Positions 26,284-36,068 are shown, counted from the first letter of the stretch. The stretch is DNA of 64,000 nt from Bacteroidia bacterium (GCA_018401705.1 JAGYKL010000003.1:1-64000), one strand, 5' to 3'. A program made the numbers and translations. The notes: generated by a model from the sequence alone, not told the origin.

Positions 26284-27693
26284 ATGAAGATTGCACCATA
26301 TGCACTAAGTCTGTTTTTGTTCATTATAGTTCATTCTGGTAAGGCCCAAAAACTTGTTGATGCGCTTGAAAATCAGGGAGCTCTGGTTTCTTACAGCTTT
26401 CGCGACAGCTCGGGAAGAGAGGTAAAAAGCTACAGAAGCAATGAGTTAATGATGCCAGCTTCTACCGATAAAGTTCTTACAACAGCTGCTGCATTAAAAG
26501 TGCTAGGCGAAGATTTTACCTATCATACACATTTGAATGCTCATGGACCAATTGAGGAAGGCATTCTTAAAGGAAGTCTGGTAGTCTTAGGAATGGGCGA
26601 TCCATCTTTAGGTAGTGGTAAGGCAGGCGCCTTAACGGCGGAAGAAACCTTGACTAAGCTAGTTGAATATGTTACCAAAGCCGGTATTAAAATCATAGAA
26701 GGAGACTTGATTGCAGATGTTAGTTTATTCAGATTTGACCACACAGCAGTGCCTCGTTATTGGCCATTTGAAGATATTGGCAATTATTACGGAGCAGGTG
26801 TGTATGGTATAAACTGGCGTTCGAATGAATTTACTGCTTCATTTACAGGCGGCTATAGAGGTTCTTTGGTAGAAGCCAAGGTGCTTAATATGACTCTGTT
26901 TGATGTAAATCTTAAATCATTTGTGAGAACCTGCGAAAGCGAAGAAGAAGTGATTTATATGTTTGGAACCCCACTAGCAAATACGATTGGTATAGATGGT
27001 TGTGTGCTAGAGGGAGTGGTTCGTAAAGAACGGGGAAGCATCCCCAATCCTCCCTGGCAAATGCTTAATGAACTCAAACTTGCTTTAAATGCTGCGGGAA
27101 TTAAATTAAATGGAGAGTTGAAGATTTCAGAATCATTTTATAAGACTAAAAATGGGTTCACCCGATTAGGGGAAATTACATCACCACCTTTGAAAGAGCT
27201 TGTTATTGAAACCAACTTGCATTCAAATAATTTATTTGCAGAGGCTTTTGCCAAGTACCTTGGGAAGCTGCACGGTAAGGGAAGTCGAGCCGAAGAAGGA
27301 GCAGAGGTAGTACTGAAATACTTAAAGGATGAATTACAGTTAAATGTTGAACATATTCAGCTTGTTGACGGCAGTGGACTTTCACCTATGAATCTTATAA
27401 GTTCTGAATTTCAATCTGAGTTTATGCACATGCTTTTATCATCAAAAGAAATTCGATTAATTCAAAAATCATTGCCAGAGTCAGGTAAATCTGGAACATT
27501 AAAAAACTTCGGAGCTGTATATGGCTTGAAAGCTAAATCTGGAGGAATGAAAGGCGTCAAAACCTATATGGGATATTTATCAAGCAAGACATATGGCTTG
27601 CTTAGCTTTTCTCTATTGGTTAATCATTTTACAGGTAGTAACGCAGACTTGAAAGCAGAAATGCTTGATTTTCTTGTCGATATGAGTAAGTGA
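26284..27693 (+). CDS. dacB: D-alanyl-D-alanine carboxypeptidase/endopeptidase (PBP4, peptidase S13)
   Basis: About 469 residues from the ATG at 26284; the longer frame starts with a GTG at 26239 upstream of the promoter element. Signal peptide MKIAPYALSLFLFIIVHSGKAQ. Penicillin-binding motifs: SxxK as STDK (Ser60), SNN at 314-316 (HSNNLFAEAFAKYLG) and KSG at 418-420, the S13 equivalent of KTG. A large insertion between SxxK and SNN is typical of PBP4. The enzyme trims or cleaves peptidoglycan peptides in the periplasm. Monocistronic by appearance; 95 nt follow before sixA. Confidence 0.95.
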   Translation: MKIAPYALSLFLFIIVHSGKAQKLVDALENQGALVSYSFRDSSGREVKSYRSNELMMPASTDKVLTTAAALKVLGEDFTYHTHLNAHGPIEEGILKGSLVVLGMGDPSLGSGKAGALTAEETLTKLVEYVTKAGIKIIEGDLIADVSLFRFDHTAVPRYWPFEDIGNYYGAGVYGINWRSNEFTASFTGGYRGSLVEAKVLNMTLFDVNLKSFVRTCESEEEVIYMFGTPLANTIGIDGCVLEGVVRKERGSIPNPPWQMLNELKLALNAAGIKLNGELKISESFYKTKNGFTRLGEITSPPLKELVIETNLHSNNLFAEAFAKYLGKLHGKGSRAEEGAEVVLKYLKDELQLNVEHIQLVDGSGLSPMNLISSEFQSEFMHMLLSSKEIRLIQKSLPESGKSGTLKNFGAVYGLKAKSGGMKGVKTYMGYLSSKTYGLLSFSLLVNHFTGSNADLKAEMLDFLVDMSK

Positions 27694-27788
27694 TGCGTTC
27701 TTTCGGCTAGCTTTCCAATGTTAAATTTTTCGAAAGCAAAATCCCCAACTTAATATTTACTTAATATTGCAGCAAATCCCGTAAATGC

Positions 27789-28289
27789 ATGAAAACACTA
27801 CTAATCGTGCGTCATGCGAAGTCCAGTTGGGATCATCCAGGAATTGATGATTTTGATCGTCCCCTCAACGAACGTGGAATTCGAAACGCACCCGAAATGG
27901 CCAGAAGGCTTGTTCTGAGAGAGCTTTTGCCTGAATTAATGCTTAGTAGTCCCGCAAAGCGGGCGATATCAACTGCGCTATTTTTTAATGAGCAGTTTGG
28001 TAATAAGTCAATTGAATTAAGAACTGAAGCCTCAATTTATGAGGCTGATAGAGAAACTTTATCGCGAATAGTTTCGAGGCAAAACCCTGATTTAGATTGC
28101 ATCATGATTATTGGACATAATCCAGGACTAAGCGATTTGGTTAATTGGCTTTGTGATACTGATGAAGTTTTATCAACATGTGCTATTGCTGAAGTTAAAG
28201 TCAAGGACTTTAAGTGGAATGGATGGAAAAGAGGATGTGGTGAATTGATAGATATTGACTATCCGAAAAAGATGATAAATGAGCAGTAA
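27789..28289 (+). CDS. sixA: SixA-type phosphohistidine phosphatase (histidine phosphatase superfamily)
   Basis: 166 residues. The catalytic RHAKSSW motif starts at Arg8 (His9 is the nucleophile); a downstream SSPAKRAIST and the second catalytic His in IIGHNPGLSDL complete the branch-1 fold. SixA-like enzymes remove phosphate from protein histidines, for example on phosphotransfer proteins. The last codons overlap the first of ppk1 by 11 nt (28279-28289), so the two are translationally coupled. Polyphosphate kinase forms a phosphohistidine intermediate, making this pairing suggestive but unproven. TAATATTG 19 nt upstream is a possible -7 element. Confidence 0.9.
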   Translation: MKTLLIVRHAKSSWDHPGIDDFDRPLNERGIRNAPEMARRLVLRELLPELMLSSPAKRAISTALFFNEQFGNKSIELRTEASIYEADRETLSRIVSRQNPDLDCIMIIGHNPGLSDLVNWLCDTDEVLSTCAIAEVKVKDFKWNGWKRGCGELIDIDYPKKMINEQ

Positions 28290-30393
28290 GAGATATTTCA
28301 ATAGAGATTTGAGTTGGCTGAGTTTTAATCATAGGGTTTTACAAGAAGCCAAAGATTTAAGAGTACCTCTTTATGAGAGGATGAAATTTCTTGCCATTTT
28401 TTCTTCCAATTTGGAGGAGTTTTACCGTATTCGTGTGGCTGAGTGGAAGCGTTTGATGGAATTAACGCGAAAAACAAAGAAAGAACTCAGAGAAGATCCA
28501 CGCGAAGTTGTAAAGAAGATAAATGTTACTGTGCAGAAGCTTCAAAATGAATTTCATACAGTTTTCTGGAAGCAAATTGTGAATGAGCTGGAAGCCAGAA
28601 ACATCCACATTGTGAATGAGAAGATGCTCAAAGCTGATCAAAAGAAATATGTAACAGCATTTTTTCAAGAGCATGTTAAGCCTTTGATAAAGCCTGTTAT
28701 GATTAATCACCCATCCAATACACCAGCGATGGATGAGAAATCAATCTATTTGGCTATTAAACTATGCGATTATGACCGTCCGGGACCAAGGGTTTTTGAA
28801 TATGCCTTAACCGAAATCCCTTCGAGGAAGATGAGTCGTTTTTTGATACTTCCTGAAAAGAATGGTCAACGTTATGTGATGTTTCTCGGGGATGTAATTC
28901 GACTTTGTATTCAAGAGTTATTTCCTGAATATGAGTTGGTTGAAGCATATAGTATTAAGCTAACCCGCGATGCCGAGATTGTTTTAGAAGATGAGTTCTC
29001 GGGTAGTTTGCTAAAGAAGATTAAGAAAGGTTTAAGTGCCAGATCTAAGGGTGAGCCTACAAGACTTCTTTATGATAAATCAATGCCGACTGACTTCTTA
29101 AATCATTTAAAGAAGATATTCAGAGTTGGCAGAATGGACTTAATGCCAGGTGAGCGATATCACAACTTTACTGATTTGATGAGCTTTCCTCAGTTTGACG
29201 AAAAAGGGATTTTGTATGAAAAAATGCCTCAGCTCAATTTACCTCAATTAGATAAAGAATCCAGCATTTTTAGAGCATTAACTAAGCGCGATTACTTACT
29301 ACATTATCCTTATCATACCTATGATTATGTGATTCGTTTTTTGAATGAAGCAGCCGACGATACTAATGTTAGGTCAATAAAGATTACTCTTTATCGGGTT
29401 GCATCCCAGTCAAAAGTGGTTGAAGCATTAATTAAAGCTGTTAAAAACGGAAAGGCAGTAACCGCATTTATGGAGCTGAAAGCCCGTTTTGATGAGGAAT
29501 CAAACATTGAGTATTCAAAAGAATTAGAGGAGGCTGGAGTTAAGGTGCTTTATAGTTTTCCCATTTTAAAAGTTCATGCTAAAATGATTTTAGTTGAGCG
29601 TAAGGAAGAGGAGAAATTACGCAGATATGTTTATTTGAGTACCGGCAATTTTCACGAGCAAACTGCCAAACTTTATTGCGATAGTTCATTGCTGACCAGG
29701 GATAAATATATTGGCAGAGAAGTAGCTTATGTGTTTGATATTCTCGCAGATACGCGTATTAAGCGAGAGTTTAAGCATTTGCTTGTTGCTCCCGACCATA
29801 TGCGTCATGACCTTTATACTTTAATAGATCAGGAGATAAAAAATTCGCTTAAAGGTAAGCCTGCTTCAATAATGCTAAAGCTTAATAGCCTTCAAGACAG
29901 AGATATGATTGAGAAGCTTTACGAAGCAAGTCAGGAAGGCGTTCAAATAAAGTTAATTATAAGGGGTATCTGTTGTCTGGTGCCGGGAGTAAAAGATCAA
30001 AGCGAGAATATCAAAGTAATAAGTATAGTTGACCGTTTTCTGGAGCATAGTAGGGTTTATGTTTTTGGAAATGATGGTAATCCAATGGTTTATCTGGCTT
30101 CTGCCGATTGGATGGAGAGAAACCTGAGTCGACGTTTTGAAGTTGCCTTCCCGATTTATGATGAAAACCTTAAAGCTGAAGTTCTTGAAATATTAAGAAT
30201 TCAATGGAAGGATAATATTAAAGCAAGAATCATTAATAAAATCCAAAATAACAGCTACCGTAAGTCTGTTGCCAAAGTTAGAACTCGTTCGCAAATTGAG
30301 ACTTTTGATTATTTATCTGAAAAGAAGAAGAATCAAGAAGCTCGAATTAAGACAAAGTTAGAATTGGCAGGTAAAGCAGAGCTTATTAAATGA
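28279..30393 (+). CDS. ppk1: Polyphosphate kinase 1
   Basis: 704 residues, full family length. Makes inorganic polyphosphate from ATP through an autophosphorylated histidine. N-terminal domain with FNRDLSWLSFNHRV; head and phospholipase D-like C-terminal domains with the catalytic His433 in LKVHAKM and a second conserved His590 in LEHSRVYVFGNDG; ARFDEESNIEYSKELE is also typical. The start overlaps sixA by 11 nt. Followed after 87 nt by the (p)ppGpp enzyme gene. The C-terminal 50 residues are basic. Confidence 0.97.
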   Translation: MSSKRYFNRDLSWLSFNHRVLQEAKDLRVPLYERMKFLAIFSSNLEEFYRIRVAEWKRLMELTRKTKKELREDPREVVKKINVTVQKLQNEFHTVFWKQIVNELEARNIHIVNEKMLKADQKKYVTAFFQEHVKPLIKPVMINHPSNTPAMDEKSIYLAIKLCDYDRPGPRVFEYALTEIPSRKMSRFLILPEKNGQRYVMFLGDVIRLCIQELFPEYELVEAYSIKLTRDAEIVLEDEFSGSLLKKIKKGLSARSKGEPTRLLYDKSMPTDFLNHLKKIFRVGRMDLMPGERYHNFTDLMSFPQFDEKGILYEKMPQLNLPQLDKESSIFRALTKRDYLLHYPYHTYDYVIRFLNEAADDTNVRSIKITLYRVASQSKVVEALIKAVKNGKAVTAFMELKARFDEESNIEYSKELEEAGVKVLYSFPILKVHAKMILVERKEEEKLRRYVYLSTGNFHEQTAKLYCDSSLLTRDKYIGREVAYVFDILADTRIKREFKHLLVAPDHMRHDLYTLIDQEIKNSLKGKPASIMLKLNSLQDRDMIEKLYEASQEGVQIKLIIRGICCLVPGVKDQSENIKVISIVDRFLEHSRVYVFGNDGNPMVYLASADWMERNLSRRFEVAFPIYDENLKAEVLEILRIQWKDNIKARIINKIQNNSYRKSVAKVRTRSQIETFDYLSEKKKNQEARIKTKLELAGKAELIK

Positions 30394-30480
30394 TTTGTTA
30401 TTTGTGTTGATCATTTTTCAATAAGTCCTCGCAAATGCTGAAATGCTTATGTATTTTTACATATCCATTCAGACATTCAT

Positions 30481-32724
30481 ATGACATTAGCCAGCATAGA
30501 CCTGGAAAAAGAGAAGAAAGAGATACTTAAAAGGTATAGTGCCATATTAAGAGCTCTTGGCGATAAGGTTGATAAAGCAGAGAAACAACTCATAAGAAAG
30601 GCGTTCGATTTAGCTCTTGATGCGCATAAAGATATGCGCCGAAAGTCGGGCGAACCCTATATATATCATCCAATTGCTGTAGCACAAATTACAGTAACAG
30701 AAATGGGTTTGGGCGCCACAGCGGTTATTTGCGCTCTGTTGCACGACACTGTTGAAGATACTGATGTTACCCTTGAGGATATTCGTTCTATGTTTGGTGA
30801 AACAGAGGCCCGAATCATCGATGGCTTAACCAAAATTGAGAATGTTTTCGACCAAAGTGTTTCAATTCAGGCAGAGAACTTCAGAAAAGTGCTTCTCACT
30901 CTGAGTGATGACGTAAGGGTTATTCTTATTAAGCTTGCCGACAGACTTCATAATATGCGGACTCTCGATAGCATGAAGCGGGATAAGCAGCTCAAGATTG
31001 CTTCCGAAACGTTGTTTCTATATGCTCCATTAGCTCATAGATTGGGTCTTTATAGTATCAAAACAGAAATGGAGGATTTGGGCTTAATGTACACAGAGCC
31101 TGATGTTTATGAGGAAATCACAACAAAGCTTAAGAACACAGAGGAAGTAAGAAAAAGATTCATTTCCAGATTCATTAATCCAATCAGAACAAGCCTTGGA
31201 GAGCAAGGTTTTACCTTTGATATCAAAGGGAGACCTAAGTCCATCTATTCTATCTTCAACAAAATCAAAGGCAAGGGAATTCCATTTGAGGAGATCTTCG
31301 ATATTTTTGCAATCCGAATCATAATCGATTCTACCCCAGAAGCGGAAAAGGCCGATTGCTGGAGGGTTTATTCAATAATCACCGACATTTATCAACCTAG
31401 CCCCGACAGATTGCGAGATTGGATTTCTACACCACGAGCTAATGGTTATGAATCGCTTCATACCACAGTGATGAGTCCGACGGGCAAATGGGTTGAGGTT
31501 CAAATTCGCTCAAAGCGAATGGATGAAATTGCGGAAAAAGGATATGCTGCGCATTGGAGGTACAAAGAAGATGATGAACAAGAAAACGGTATCGACGATT
31601 GGCTTCAGAAGATTCGCGAAATGCTCGAGATGTCAGAGTCGAATGCTCTTGAGTTCATCAACGATTTTAAACTAAATCTTTTCTCGGAGGAAATTTTTGT
31701 TTTCACCCCGAAGGGGGAATTAAAAACTCTGCCATCAGGGTCTTCAGCATTGGATTTCGCATTTGATATTCACTCAGAAGTTGGGATGTCATGCATTGGT
31801 GCCAAAGTGAATAATAAGCTTGTTCCGCTGAGTTATAAGTTAAAAAGTGGAGATCAGATTGAGATTCTAAGTTCCACCAAACAGAAGCCGAAAGAAGATT
31901 GGCTGAATTTTGTTGTTACTGCCAAAGCAAGGTCTAAAATTAAGTCATCTCTCAAGGAAGAAAAAAGAAAGGTTGCTGATGAAGGCAAGGAGATTCTTGA
32001 GAAAAAGCTTAAGGCAAGCAAGATTAACCTCGATCAGCAAATTGTAAATAACTTAGTGAAGCACTTTAAGTTGCCAAGCGCTCTCGATTTGTTCTTTAGC
32101 ATTGGAGATGGGGTTATCAAACTTGACAATATTCAAAAGATTGCTCGTGGAGAGCAAGATAGCTGGTATAAGGCATTAAGAAATCGCTTTAAGCGTTCGG
32201 GTAGCGGTGATGATAAGTCTGACCAGCCTGCTACTCTCGAGAATATAGTTAAAGAGGTTAGAGGGAAGGCCGATATGCTCGTGATTGGCGAGGATATGGA
32301 GAAGATTGATTATAAGCTGGCTACTTGTTGTAACCCGATTCCTGGGGATGAAGTTTTTGGTTTTGTTACAATAAACGATGGTATTAAAATCCATAAAACC
32401 AATTGCCCAAATGCAATTAGTTTGATGTCGAATTATGCCTATCGAATTGTGAAGGCAAGATGGATGGGGCATCAGCAAATTGCCTTTATGGCTGGCATTC
32501 GGGTAGATGGTATTGATGATGTGGGTATCGTTAATAACATAACACGAATCATTTCAAATGAGCTGAATGTGAATATGCGATCGATAAGTTTCGATAGCCA
32601 CGATGGTGTGTTTGAAGGAAATATTATGGTTTTCGTGCATGATACACATCACTTGACAGATCTAATGAAAAAGATAAAACAAGTGAAAGGCGTAACTGCA
32701 GTAACTCGTGTTGATTCTAAATGA
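30481..32724 (+). CDS. RelA/SpoT-family (p)ppGpp synthetase/hydrolase
   Basis: 747 residues, the single long RSH type. HD hydrolase domain at about 45-200 with His63 and HDTVEDTD (His88-Asp89), plus KLADRLHNMRTL. RelA/SpoT synthetase domain at about 240-370 (GRPKSIYSIFNKIKG, ANGYESLHTTVM). TGS domain at about 395-455 (FVFTPKGELKTLPSGSSALDF), a CC region near LATCCNPIPGDEVFG and an ACT domain at the C terminus. Both catalytic sites look complete, so it probably both makes and degrades the alarmone. A weak TATTTTTA -7-like site lies 21 nt upstream. Confidence 0.96.
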   Translation: MTLASIDLEKEKKEILKRYSAILRALGDKVDKAEKQLIRKAFDLALDAHKDMRRKSGEPYIYHPIAVAQITVTEMGLGATAVICALLHDTVEDTDVTLEDIRSMFGETEARIIDGLTKIENVFDQSVSIQAENFRKVLLTLSDDVRVILIKLADRLHNMRTLDSMKRDKQLKIASETLFLYAPLAHRLGLYSIKTEMEDLGLMYTEPDVYEEITTKLKNTEEVRKRFISRFINPIRTSLGEQGFTFDIKGRPKSIYSIFNKIKGKGIPFEEIFDIFAIRIIIDSTPEAEKADCWRVYSIITDIYQPSPDRLRDWISTPRANGYESLHTTVMSPTGKWVEVQIRSKRMDEIAEKGYAAHWRYKEDDEQENGIDDWLQKIREMLEMSESNALEFINDFKLNLFSEEIFVFTPKGELKTLPSGSSALDFAFDIHSEVGMSCIGAKVNNKLVPLSYKLKSGDQIEILSSTKQKPKEDWLNFVVTAKARSKIKSSLKEEKRKVADEGKEILEKKLKASKINLDQQIVNNLVKHFKLPSALDLFFSIGDGVIKLDNIQKIARGEQDSWYKALRNRFKRSGSGDDKSDQPATLENIVKEVRGKADMLVIGEDMEKIDYKLATCCNPIPGDEVFGFVTINDGIKIHKTNCPNAISLMSNYAYRIVKARWMGHQQIAFMAGIRVDGIDDVGIVNNITRIISNELNVNMRSISFDSHDGVFEGNIMVFVHDTHHLTDLMKKIKQVKGVTAVTRVDSK

Positions 32725-32775
32725 TTTAATTCACGTTTTAAAGCAGATTTTAACTTAGACATAGCGCGTTTTTTC

Positions 32776-32783
32776 TACTTTTG
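32776..32783 (+). promoter_or_regulatory. -7 element of the fur-STAS-purA operon
   Basis: TACTTTTG, exact TANNTTTG, 17 nt before the ATG at 32801. It separates the fur transcript from the rsh gene upstream. No Fur-box-like inverted repeat was obvious around it. Confidence 0.5.
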
Positions 32784-32800
32784 AATTTTTAAGGAAATTC

Positions 32801-33277
32801 ATGCCTGAACAGCAAACCAAAGAAACGGTTAAACAAATATTTTCAGATTATCTGGAACAGAACGGTCACAGGAAAACTCCTGAAAGATTTGCTATTCTTG
32901 ATGAAATTTATTCGCATGCAGGGCATTTCGACATAGAGTCACTCTATGTTTATATGAAGAATAAGAAATACAGAGTAAGTCGCGCTACTTTATACAATAC
33001 CATCGAACTTCTTCTTACTTGTAATCTTGTTGCACGTCACCAGTTCGGAAAAAATCAGGCTCAATTTGAGAAGTCATACAAATTCAAACAACATGATCAC
33101 TTAATTTGTAGCGATTGTGAGAAGGTGTTTGAATTTTGCGATCCCCGGATTCAGCAAATTCAAAGTATGACTGGAGAGCTACTCAATTTTAAAATTAAAA
33201 GTCACTCATTAACTTTCTATGGCAACTGCAACAAGTTGGCTGAAAAGGGGAAATGTGAAAATCATATCGAATCGTAA
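32801..33277 (+). CDS. Fur-family metal-responsive transcriptional regulator
   Basis: 158 residues. N-terminal winged helix ([31 protein letters not shown], then [15 protein letters not shown]) and C-terminal dimerisation domain with metal-ligand-like [18 protein letters not shown]. The CxxC in ICSDC suggests a structural zinc site; the second Cys pair at the end is degenerate ([13 protein letters not shown]). Whether it senses iron, zinc or peroxide cannot be told. The stop overlaps the STAS start by one base. Fur next to purA and rsh is a recurring Bacteroidota arrangement. Confidence 0.93.
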   Translation: MPEQQTKETVKQIFSDYLEQNGHRKTPERFAILDEIYSHAGHFDIESLYVYMKNKKYRVSRATLYNTIELLLTCNLVARHQFGKNQAQFEKSYKFKQHDHLICSDCEKVFEFCDPRIQQIQSMTGELLNFKIKSHSLTFYGNCNKLAEKGKCENHIES

Positions 33278-33648
33278 TGGCATTCTCTTTTGGAATTGAT
33301 GAATTAGAAGGGTTTCCGGTACTTGTACTGGAGGGAAGCATCATTGAGCGCCACGAGGCTGATGATCTTCTTGTGGAAGTTGATGAGCTTATTGCCGATG
33401 GCGAAACCCGCATGGTTATAGACCTAGCTGATCTTGAATATTTAAATAGCAGCGGTTTAAATGTACTACTCAATATTCTCACGAAATCTCGAAACAGTAA
33501 CGGTGAAGTTGTTATTTGCGGGGTAAATGAGAGACTTAGAAAATTATTAGTAATCACTAAATTGGATGCAGTGTTTCAGTTTTCTGAAAATTGCGAAGCG
33601 GCGGTAGATCGCCTCAAATTGAACGCTCATCCTCCAAAAACTACATGA
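33277..33648 (+). CDS. STAS-domain anti-sigma factor antagonist-like protein
   Basis: 123 residues, a single STAS domain. The core LADLEYLNSSGLNVLL contains the SSG serine pair that is phosphorylated in SpoIIAA/RsbV-type antagonists. The edges resemble the family: VLEGSIIERHEADDL and a C-terminal AVFQFSENCEAAVDRL. It is sandwiched with overlaps on both sides: 1 nt with fur and 4 nt (ATGA) with purA. No cognate anti-sigma kinase or phosphatase gene is in the window. It could regulate a sigma factor or another partner; the function is inferred from the fold only. Confidence 0.9.
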   Translation: MAFSFGIDELEGFPVLVLEGSIIERHEADDLLVEVDELIADGETRMVIDLADLEYLNSSGLNVLLNILTKSRNSNGEVVICGVNERLRKLLVITKLDAVFQFSENCEAAVDRLKLNAHPPKTT

Positions 33649-34910
33649 AACTCGATATTTTGCTTGGCCTGCAATGGGGCGATGAAGGAAAAGGTAAAAT
33701 TGTGGACGTATTAACTCCACAATATGAAGTAATCGCAAGGTTTCAAGGAGGTCCTAATGCAGGGCATTCTTTGGAATTTAATGGGATTAAGCATGTGCTA
33801 CATACAATTCCCTCTGGTATTTTTCATGAAAATACATTAAACATTGTTGGCAATGGCGTTGTAATCGATCCTGTGATTTTCAGGAAAGAGATTATAGCAC
33901 TCGACAATCTAAATGTTAATGCTCGCAAAAACTTGCGGATTTCCAGAAAGGCTCATCTCATTTTACCAACGCATCGCTTATTGGATGCAGCTTCTGAAGC
34001 AGCTAAAGGACAGGCTAAAATAGGCTCTACTTTAAAAGGAATTGGTCCGACTTACATGGATAAAACCGGCAGAAATGGTCTTCGAGTTGGAGATATCATG
34101 CAAGCTAATTTCATGGATAAATACCGTTTCTTAGCGAATAAGCATGAAGAGATGCTTGGGCATTTTAATTTTGAGTACAATCTTTCTGAACTTGAACCTG
34201 ACTTTCTCGAAGGAATTGAGTTCTTGAGATCTTTCATCCAAATTGATAGCGAATACGATGTTAATGACGCTTTAAAGCGAGGCAAGAAGGTGCTTGCCGA
34301 AGGGGCACAAGGTTCTTTGCTTGATATTGACTTTGGTAGTTATCCTTTTGTAACATCATCAAATACAATTAGTGCAGGAGCCTGCACTGGATTGGGAGTT
34401 GCGCCGGGCAGAATTGGAGAAGTTTTAGGAATATTCAAAGCTTATTGCACACGTGTAGGTAGCGGCCCGTTTCCAACAGAGCTTCATGATGAAACAGGCG
34501 AAGAAATTCGCAGAATTGGAAGGGAATTTGGCGCAACCACAGGCCGCCCGAGGCGTTGTGGTTGGATAGATTTACCCGCATTGAAGTATTCTATACTCAT
34601 CAATGGTGTTACTCAACTCATTATGACAAAAGCCGATGTGCTTTCGGGTTTTGAAACAGTTAAAGTGTGCACAGCATATAATATTAATGGAGAGCTCACA
34701 GATCGTTTTCCTTACGATTATGACGAAAGCCGAATGACTCCTGTTTATGAAGAACTTCCCGGATGGAATGAAGATTTAACAGGCATTCGCCAAGAATCTG
34801 ATTTTCCTAAAAACCTGAAAGATTATATCAGCTATCTTGAAACTAAACTTGAAGTGAGAATTTCTATTGTTTCTGTTGGTCCGGATAGAGACCAAACGAT
34901 CATCAGATAG
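33645..34910 (+). CDS. purA: Adenylosuccinate synthetase
   Basis: 421 residues from the ATG at 33645, which overlaps the STAS stop as ATGA; the longer frame from 33591 adds an unlikely 18-residue leader. It makes adenylosuccinate from IMP, aspartate and GTP, the committed step to AMP. Signatures: GLQWGDEGKGKIVD at the N terminus, PNAGH, GIGPTYMDK, EGAQGSLLDIDFGSYPFVTSSNT and TTTGRPRRCGW (observed as ATTGRPRRCGW). PurA is inhibited by ppGpp in other bacteria, so its place behind rsh is noteworthy. Confidence 0.98.
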   Translation: MKLDILLGLQWGDEGKGKIVDVLTPQYEVIARFQGGPNAGHSLEFNGIKHVLHTIPSGIFHENTLNIVGNGVVIDPVIFRKEIIALDNLNVNARKNLRISRKAHLILPTHRLLDAASEAAKGQAKIGSTLKGIGPTYMDKTGRNGLRVGDIMQANFMDKYRFLANKHEEMLGHFNFEYNLSELEPDFLEGIEFLRSFIQIDSEYDVNDALKRGKKVLAEGAQGSLLDIDFGSYPFVTSSNTISAGACTGLGVAPGRIGEVLGIFKAYCTRVGSGPFPTELHDETGEEIRRIGREFGATTGRPRRCGWIDLPALKYSILINGVTQLIMTKADVLSGFETVKVCTAYNINGELTDRFPYDYDESRMTPVYEELPGWNEDLTGIRQESDFPKNLKDYISYLETKLEVRISIVSVGPDRDQTIIR

Positions 34911-34935
34911 TGAGTTCTACGAAGTAAAGTAATTT

Positions 34936-34966
34936 GATTTTTAGCTTAATAACAGCTATTAAAATC
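34936..34966. terminator. Imperfect hairpin between convergent purA and ilvE
   Basis: GATTTTTAGCT at 34936-34946 and AGCTATTAAAATC ending at 34966 form an interrupted stem. It sits in the 105-nt space between convergent stop codons and may act as a weak bidirectional terminator. Confidence 0.35.
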
Positions 34967-35015
34967 TAAGCGTATATGCAGCTTCAAATTGAAATAGCTT
35001 TAAAGAAATTCTAAC

Positions 35016-36068
35016 TTACAACTTCTCAATCCAACCGAAACGGTCTTCAATGCGACCTTTTTTAACATCGGTTAGGTGCTTCAAAGCACGTGTGCAAAAT
35101 GAATCCGGTCCTGGATCAGGCACAGAGTAATCCTGACCTTCATGTCCAATAACAGCTATCGTTGCAATATTAGCTGCAGTTCCGGTTCCGAAAGCTTCTT
35201 CAAGCTTTCCTTCTTCAAATGCAGTAACAATCTCAGAAACTGAAACATCTCTTTCCTGAACATGCATTCCTAAGTATTTGGCTAATTCAATCACAGAATC
35301 TCTGGTTATGCCTGCTAATTTTGAAGGGCCAAGCGAAGGAGTAATTAAAACTCCGTCAATAACAAACATCAAATTCATCGTTCCCGACTCCTCAACTTTT
35401 GTATTTGTTGCAGCATCCGTCCAAATAACTTGATCATATCCTTTTTGTTTCGCCAATTGCGTTGGATATAAAGCTCCTGCATAATTACCGGCGGCTTTAG
35501 CAAAGCCGGTTCCGCTTCTGCTTGCTCTTGAGTACGTTTTTTCAATAACAACTTTAAGCTTTTCGGTGTAGTAAGCTCCTGTTGGTGAAGTGAGTATGAT
35601 AAATTTATAAGTTTCAGAAGGCTTAACACCGATTACCGGGTCTGTGGCAAAGTAAACCGGACGGACATACAATGAATTTCCATCGCCATGAGGAACCCAA
35701 TCTGCATCAAGCTCAACTAATTGTCTTAAACCTTGCATAAATATCTCCTCCTGAATTGGAGGCATGGCAATACGAATAGCAGATTGCTGCATCCGCTTGA
35801 AGTTCTCCTGGGGTCTGAAAAACAATAGTTCATTATTGTCGCCGCGATAAACTTTCATCCCTTCAAAAATTGCTTGGCCATAATGAAAAACTGCAGCAGC
35901 CGGACTTATTGAAATTGGTGCATACGGCTCTATCCTTGGGTTTACCCAAAATTGCCCATCAAAATCTGCAACAAACATATGATCAGAAAATATCTTCCCG
36001 AACGGAAGTACGTTCATGTCTATTTCTGATAATCTTGACTTTTCAACCTTGGTAACCGGAATCTTCAT
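35016..36068 (-). CDS. ilvE: Branched-chain amino acid aminotransferase
   Basis: 350 residues, fold-type IV PLP enzyme that interconverts Leu/Ile/Val and their 2-oxo acids. Features: VFHYGQAIFEGMKVYR near the N terminus, FRPQENFKRMQQSA, YVRPVYFA, the PLP lysine region around KAAGNYAGALYPTQLAKQKGYDQVIWTDA and the C-terminal EEAFGTGTAANIATI that binds the cofactor phosphate. This is the longer, eukaryote-like class of the family. It has its own minus-strand -7 element and is divergent from the OstA-like gene. Confidence 0.96.
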   Translation of the reverse strand: MKIPVTKVEKSRLSEIDMNVLPFGKIFSDHMFVADFDGQFWVNPRIEPYAPISISPAAAVFHYGQAIFEGMKVYRGDNNELLFFRPQENFKRMQQSAIRIAMPPIQEEIFMQGLRQLVELDADWVPHGDGNSLYVRPVYFATDPVIGVKPSETYKFIILTSPTGAYYTEKLKVVIEKTYSRASRSGTGFAKAAGNYAGALYPTQLAKQKGYDQVIWTDAATNTKVEESGTMNLMFVIDGVLITPSLGPSKLAGITRDSVIELAKYLGMHVQERDVSVSEIVTAFEEGKLEEAFGTGTAANIATIAVIGHEGQDYSVPDPGPDSFCTRALKHLTDVKKGRIEDRFGWIEKL

